This document shows, piece by piece, positions 57,881-64,000 of a stretch of 64,000 bases of DNA. The notes under the pieces were generated by a model. That model was not told the origin of the DNA and ran no database searches. It saw only the letters and a list, made by a program, of their open reading frames with translations. The stretch lies in assembly GCF_002105155.1 (NCBI RefSeq), contig NW_019029032.1, positions 235,337-299,336 on the forward strand, written 5' to 3'. Within the stretch, counting starts at the first letter, position 1. Each line of letters opens with the position of its first letter. This DNA is from Lobosporangium transversale (lineage: Eukaryota > Mortierellomycota > Mortierellomycetes > Mortierellales > Mortierellaceae). A program made the position numbers and the translations under genes.

Positions 57881-58019
57881 TAATGGCACGTCGGTTTGTT
57901 ATTAAGACAAGGTTGGCTATATTGCTCATTGCTGGTTTATCGTCTAAAGTCTTTCCAAGGTTGCTACGATGGTGTTGGCAATTTATACTGGTTAGCAGTG
58001 ACGTGAGAGCTGGCACTAA

Positions 58020-59480
58020 TATGAGTAATGTATAATATGTATACAGCGAGCGATGTGAGCAATACGTTTGAACCCTTAGAGCGAATTCACATATGTGGTC
58101 TTGTCCAAGGCCACAATGGGCTTCTTGAACAGTCCACTAAGAGCCCCCCTATCGTTTCGAGGCCACGCTGCATATCCTCGAATAGCTCCGCCATATTGTC
58201 ACTGGTTAGTTGGGATTCAAACGTATATGTCCAGCGAAGTGTCACGCGGGTCATTACGTGCTTTGCTCTTTTTAGAAACTCCACCTCAGTTCATATGAGG
58301 CCGTTCATTTTTAACATCTCTTCCACTTCTTTTTGTCCGTCTTAATGCACAGGGCACAGTCCAACATGGCAGAGCATTTATGGTGTGCCAGCGGCTATAG
58401 TACTAGAAAAGAAAGTGATACAGAGTCTTCTTTAGTACAAATCACATGCTTCTTGATGAAGTATCTATGAATACAGTAGGCCGTAAGAGAATTCAATAGC
58501 GGCCTCCCTAACCTCGCCATGGGCTCTTGGTAATCAGGCAAAACCGTTGTGCAGAGAAGAATTCATGAGAAGCAAGGATCCACGTGGGTGGGGGCATCAG
58601 TGGCTAAAACAATGGAGGATGGTTCTTGATGTTGTTGCCTGCAAAGCTCCAAAAACACGGACGATTTCACTTCTGGAGCTGATAGTGATGGGTGGATTGA
58701 TGGTGGACTCTACAAGGATTGGCTTTGTTATTGATATTAATACTAATATTGAAACTGATGTTAGTAGTTGTCTATCGGTCAAGCTTGCTATACTCATCCG
58801 GACGGCCTCTCGGGACCCAAACAGACATTAGTTCTATAATATGTAAGGCATCTTTTACAAATCCACCGCCGAATGCCCAAAGATGTAGCCTCAAAAACCC
58901 TGACACTGTTCTGTTAGCGAATTTGATCCAGCTTCGGATGTAGCTCTCCCCAGAATATGTTGCATCTATAATATATTGATTCCGGATACCAAAGTTATCA
59001 ACAATGCAGCGTTCCAGTACCTGATGCCGTTCTGACCATGCTTCTGCTCGTTCAGGGCCGAAGAGCGAGCCCAAATAGATTATTCCTTTAGGCATGACTG
59101 TAGGTAAGATGGCTCCGCTTTTATAATCACGAGGGGTCATGTTTAGTCGATCAAACACATGGATCGAGCCGATCAACTCCTAGGATGTTACTAATGTCGC
59201 ATTTTCCATCAGGTCCTTCAGGACTTTGGGCAGAGTATTGACAAAAGTTCAAGAGACGGTCGTCCAAGTGTGGTAACCCGACAATTCATATTGGTGCGGT
59301 CGAGTTGCAAAACGTCTCTCTCATTTTCTGGCTCTGCGGAGTTAGTCCTTGTCCTGGTACCTTTATAATCAATATCTTTGTGAAACTCTGACCCTTCCCG
59401 ATTTACTGTTTCCCATTCCTTAACCGACTCTTCAGGAAGACTCCATAGAATGATGAAAGTCTTTCGAGTCACATGAGCAG
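58020..59480 (-). pseudogene. Unidentified broken protein gene
   Basis: Minus-strand open segments 59218-59472 (84 aa), 58772-59176 (134 aa: LNMTPRDYKSGAILPTVMP, LFGPERAEAWSERHQVLERC, ATYSGESYIRSWIKFA) and 58087-58284 (65 aa) line up as pieces of one gene. Between the first two, a frame change and a TAG interrupt otherwise protein-like sequence. No family recognised. It lies in the centre of the second P450 palindrome and has no counterpart in the first. Confidence 0.35.
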
Positions 59481-59732
59481 TGCTAAGAGTAAAGTCCGAT
59501 CCAGATATTCAGTCAGTCGATGTGTTGTCTCCAAGGCCAGTATGAGGGAAATAATCAAGAAAGCGCTCTTGATCTGCAGGAATGCGGGTTTGGAAAAGGG
59601 TTTTGTTGCCTGTTGCCTACGACTGCTGTTGTTAATGGAGAAGAGAGATCTCCTGTCCGTGCCATTGCCATAACCTTCTTTAAGGAGTGGAAGAGTAAGA
59701 AAAGGGATCCATTCTATTCGGACGAGTGATAT

Positions 59733-59972
59733 TGTTGGATTTATCATAGTACACATAGGCCATAAACTATAAAGCGAGTAGCAGCTCAAGGAACTCTGGT
59801 TCTTTGTTGCTTCTTTTGCACAAAAACCATTGAAGAACTGACTGTTTTTTCTCGTTCAGTTTTGTATTATGTTATTCTTTATATGTGTTCAAGTATTTTC
59901 CTGTCTGTAGCTGGAAATGACGGGTCTCACAACCTAAAAGACCAAACCACCTATGCAATCAGCCCCTGAACA
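59733..59972 (+). repeat. Solo LTR related to the Ty3/Gypsy element
   Basis: 240 bp from TGTTGGATTTATC to CCCCTGAACA, diverged but collinear with the LTRs at 49351 and 55922 (shared AGCAGCTCA, GAACTGACTGTT, TGTTATTCTTT, GCTGGAA-TGACGGG). No internal region. Same insertion point as the truncated copy at 41931. Confidence 0.75.
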
Positions 59973-60283
59973 GCCCCTTTGATCCGGGTGCAGAACAGAA
60001 TAAACGGATTGCAATGCATGAATGTCGGATAAAAGCAGCATTCATCCCATCTATCTAGTCAATTCGAATAACATCTCCTTTTAAATCGGAGTTTTGCTTT
60101 ATTCATTTCCGTCACTTTGATATTTTCTTTCAAACTGACTACTAACAAGGCGCGCTGGCCATTCACATTTGCTTCTGAAACGAAGGAGAAAAGTCAAAGA
60201 AATGAATAAAACTACTACTAACAAAATAACATGTTAGCTTCAAGAAAGACTATCGTTATCGAGCAGCAGCAGCTGGCACTATC

Positions 60284-60813
60284 ATGGATCCTATCATTGT
60301 CCTTGCTTTATTACTGGGATCGCAAGCGGAAGGGCAGGTGCAGGATTTATGGTCGCATATGGGGGTACAGTTGCCGCTGGCTCTACTTGTGTGGTGTTCT
60401 AATCCATTGGCGCACCTGGACTAGGAGCAATTGAGGCGGCTGTCTCTGCGGTGGCAGGAGCCACTCTGATCATAGGAACCATAGCAATGGTTAGAACTTT
60501 AGCGGATAGTCAAGGTGGTGTAAAAGCTGCAGTATCGCTTGGTGCAATCAAAGTTGCAGTTGGAGCTTCTTCAATGGTTTCTGGAGTCAGTGCAGCAGGA
60601 GCAGCAGGATTGGATAAGGCCAAAGCCTTATGCAGAGCGACTTCCACGGCTTCTGGAGTTGATGCAGCAGGAGGAGTGGCCTCAGTAGCTTCTGAAGCCA
60701 ATGCTGTAAGTATTACAGGATTCAATAAGGCCAAAGCCTTACTCAGAGCAAACAAGAAGGGAGTGATGTGCTGGTTTTTTTCAAAAAAAAAAAAAAAAAA
60801 AAATTGCGATTAA
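60284..60813 (+). pseudogene. Degenerate Gly/Ala-rich hydrophobic ORF, copy B
   Basis: Paralogue of 42428-42640 but longer. After a frame change near 60330 it reads AGAGFMVAYGGTVAAGSTCVVF to a TAA at the same position as the stop of copy A, then GLGAIEAAVSAVAGATLIIGTIAMV and on in an open frame (60451-60813) with two imperfect Ala-rich repeats each ending (D/N)KAKAL(C/L)RA. It runs into an A tract at 60783-60803. No family recognised; possibly a membrane protein remnant. Confidence 0.45.
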
Positions 60814-60944
60814 GGTGGGCAATAGTCTATGATGAAGTCAGCTCTTCAAAAAACAAAATAAAATGACCCCATTAAAATATACAATCGGGCAGGTTCACTG
60901 GCAGATATACTTACGAAAAGGCCTCTGATCGTGCCATGAAAAAA

Positions 60945-61798
60945 TAAAACAGTAATGTTTAAAGTAAACAGATAAAGATCAACATTGGCGAAGATATACC
61001 CTTTGTTTACCAGGGACGGGTCAGACACTACGTTTCACGTTCCCTAGTAACGAGTGACAGAGCTAACCTTATTTTAAGAACAAACCCTAGCTTTAGTTGG
61101 GTCAGAATGTTTCTCGGCAGTAATTTCACGAACAGACACAGAGAGACAGAGGCTGGCATAGACTGAAATGGTTTTCTAAAAACTAAAGCATCTTCAGTTA
61201 CATGCGAGTAGCACCCTCTTAAACAGGTCTAACCAGTTTTTCCGGCATCTAAAGTTAACTAACCAGAATACAGAAAATGCAGCTACATGCCTGGATCTTC
61301 TGCTGCTCACGCTGTTCATGCGGCAGACAAAGTAAAGCAGACACCGCTCAAAGTTTCATCTCCAAATATTTAGTGGAAAATGCCGGTCTATCTCTTAGGG
61401 TCGAGGACCACATTCCGAAATATGGTCATCTCTGAACGGAGTCAGTAATTTTTTTTTTATTTTTTTTTTTTTTGTTTAGACATGAGTAAGATGATGTACT
61501 AAGAGGTGACCTGGCGAATGACACAGCTCATGAACATATTTGTACTCACATACTAACAAACAGTAAAGCAGTATATTATTTAAGAGTGTCTACAAGGATC
61601 ATATAATTTACTGATCGATAACAAGTTATGGAGCATGCACCCTTGCATGCCTTCCATGATCTAGAGCACTAACCTGCGTTAACTATAAGTGCGTCGCTGC
61701 TGAAGAAGTTGGAATATATATAACATCTTTCTTATTTGTGATTTAGATCAACTGCGTACTTATTTCATTCATAAATTTACAAGGCCACATTTATTAAT
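60945..61798 (+). repeat. P450 upstream module, copy 4
   Basis: Same blocks and orientation as copy 2, reading toward P450-4. No MITE inside, so it shows the uninterrupted module. Confidence 0.7.
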
Positions 61799-64000
61799 AT
61801 GGTTATCGTCTCTTGTGCCACTGCACTGGCAAGTGCCTTCGTAAGGCTCTTTGCCACATACCCTACGACTATCAAATCTCTCCTAAATCCTACAAGCTTG
61901 CTCTGGATTATCTTCACATTATGGGTCGCGAAGGGCATAAAGAATGTACTAGTACAAAGCCTACTGTTGTTTTTTTTTTATTACATATATTTTTCTGAAG
62001 GGAAAATAATTGATTCATATCTATCCTTATCTAGATGATTTCAAATGCGTTCTTCCATCCCTTGTCCCCTATCCCAGGAAACAAGCTGATCGCTTCTACA
62101 CGCTTCTTTGAGGCGCTACTCTCCTATCTGGCAGGGTCATTACTGCTTACCTCTAACCCATAAGCTATATGGAAAGGTGGTCAGGGTCGCGCCAAATATT
62201 GTCTCTGTGGCCGATAAAGACATGATTCGAGAGGTAAATGAGAATGAATTGCTATGCATGATTAATCCTCGGTGTAGCTCGTCCGAAGTCAAAATTTTTT
62301 ATCCCGAATGAATACAGTGAAAGTAACCTGATTTGGTTGTTGAATATTTTCCTTCTTCTTCTGATAGATCTTAGTGACAACTGACTACCCCAAGAGCGCC
62401 ATTTACCAAGTCTTTGATTTTGACGGCATGAAAACCTATTCTCAGCCCGCAACAAGAGCTTCTATAAGAGCCGAGTACGCTTACCATCTACCCTTTTTGC
62501 TTTCATGAACTATCTTGTCATATTATAGTTGAGTTGTAACAACCCTTATCAATACTTGAAAGTATAATTCTCTTTGTTCACAGCGCCGACTTGTCGCTCC
62601 AGCTTCGGCCTGCAATACCTTCAGTCTGTTGAGACTCTTATGCATAAATGCATTGATGGCCTTCTACAAGAGATCGATGGTATCTCGATGGTTCGAGGAC
62701 GGCGAAGAACAAAACCTCTAAAGCGCTTCCACCTGGCCAGATCAATATTATTCTTTTATGTTCCGACTCTCACTTGACATCATCGGGAGACCGATTTGGC
62801 CAATCCTTTGAGACGATCAAGGATGATGCTCACCCGGTCCCTCACCAGCTAGAAAAGACAATCAAGCAAATGATGCAACAAACGTTCATTCCATGGATGA
62901 AATATATAGACCCATTCGATTTTTTCTTTAGAGATTTTGGTGCTGCTTGTGTCAAGCAGCGTAAGGCTAGTGGAGAGGCGGGGCGTCGTGTAGACCTGCT
63001 ACAGTATCTGATTGACGCACAAGCCAAAGGAGAGAGGACAGTAATGGCGGTAGCAAGCATGAGGACATGGCTTGTGAGGAATTTACAGATAAGGTTATCG
63101 GAATTGAGGCATGCTTTTCCTGTAAGTTGAAGTGTAAGACCACAAAATACTACTTTGCCCCAAGGCATGACCGGTGCCCAGTAGGTGAAACAGAAATGAA
63201 ATTGAACTATTCATTTTATTTTGACTATTTCAGGATCGCTGGAGCAGATACCGCACAATGTAATGACATTTACGCTCATGTTCTTGGATCAAACATCCGG
63301 ATAAGCTGATCAAGCTGAGATCAGAGCTTGACCTCGCAACCGCTACTAATCCCTGTGGATCTCTACCTACTTATGAGCAAATCCGCAAGCTTCCATATCT
63401 GACAGGATGCATCAACGAGTCCATGCGACTCCGTCCTACTGCCGCTCTAGGTACGGACTAATGAATAGTAACGTATAAATATAAATATAGTTTTAAAATG
63501 GTTAGATACTGACAAGCGATCTTAATATTGATCTAGGTATACCACGAGACGTTGATGAAGATGTAGTCATAAATAACTATTATTTTCCAAAGGGAACAAG
63601 TATGTAGAGCAGTTGACACGTTTATGCTCCGTATTTATCGCATACAACTAACTTTTTTTTTATTTTTTTTATTTTTTTTATTTTTTTAAGCCCTACTTGC
63701 GACCCATTGCAACTTCATTTGTCAGAGGAATACTTTCCACAGGCGGCGAGTACATTCCAGAGCGCTGGATTCCTGATGAGTCACCTTTTCCGCCTGTTCA
63801 GGACTTTACATATTACCCTTTCTCTGCAGGTAGTCTGTCTGTATGGCAAAAACTTGCAATGATGGAACTGCGCTGATCCTAGCACGTTGTTCTTAGCTAC
63901 GATATGGAGCTAGTTCCTAATCAGCGGCGAGGACTGTGTGCAGTACTTGACCGCATCTCTGGCCACAGGAAGTTATATTATCAAGATGAAGAGAACGGCA
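61799..64000 (+). pseudogene. Cytochrome P450 copy 4, degenerate
   Basis: Exon 1 (61799-61945) is open and matches copies 1-3. Exon 2 (from 62035) has frameshifts in the segment after FFEALL. Exon 3 loses frame after DFDG. Exon 4 has several indels. The I-helix region reads AGADT then breaks. In the last exon the haem loop is destroyed (FSAGS then SVWQ, no Cys). Splice-site positions are still recognisable. Runs to the window edge. Confidence 0.9.

Noticed and set aside
1-64000. tRNA, rRNA or snoRNA genes
   Set aside because: No cloverleaf with intact A/B boxes or rRNA core recognised by eye. A covariance-model scan would be needed to exclude them.

Overview
The window reads as nuclear DNA of a filamentous, early-diverging fungus. 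It has many short GT-AG introns, long poly(A)/poly(T) tracts, a complex I accessory subunit of fungal type and a divergent FET3/FTR1 iron-uptake pair. A Mortierella-like (Mortierellomycota/Mucoromycota) source fits best, but this is inferred from gene style and not proven.

Positions 1-32.2 kb are a gene-dense, conserved part. In order: NADH-dependent glutamate synthase (GLT1, 5' end cut by the window), dynactin actin-related protein ARP10 (minus), ribosomal protein RPL38 (minus), the multicopper ferroxidase FET3 (minus) and the iron permease FTR1 (plus) facing away from each other across 5.5 kb, a NOP2/Sun-family RNA cytosine-C5 methyltransferase with a very large low-complexity insertion (minus), a NUZM-like complex I subunit (plus), a secreted Pro/Ser-rich precursor with a dibasic processing site (plus), and a FAD monooxygenase with two microexons (minus). 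FET3 and FTR1 work together at the plasma membrane: FET3 oxidises Fe(II) and FTR1 imports the Fe(III). Five exact matches to the fungal iron-GATA motif ATCWGATAA lie in their shared intergenic region and in FET3 intron 1.

Positions 32.2-64 kb are a repeat-rich accessory part. It is built around four related cytochrome P450 genes in two head-to-head (palindromic) pairs: 37.2-45.7 kb with both genes intact, and 48.2-64 kb with both genes broken. Each P450 carries a copy of the same upstream module. The two palindrome centres share an old LTR remnant and a degenerate Gly/Ala-rich ORF. A nearly intact Ty3/Gypsy-type retrotransposon (49351-56184, 4-bp target duplication) has jumped into the third P450. 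It carries an antisense ORF between pol and its 3' LTR. The rest is mobile-element debris (two MITE families, a Tc1/mariner-type transposase remnant, a 468-bp LTR-like repeat in two copies), a broken RNase III gene and one unidentified broken gene. Homopolymer tracts of 20 nt or more drop from about 30 in the first half to about 5 in the second, so the two halves differ in sequence texture as well as content.

Exon borders were read by eye from splice motifs, reading-frame continuity and comparison between copies. They are predictions without transcript support.
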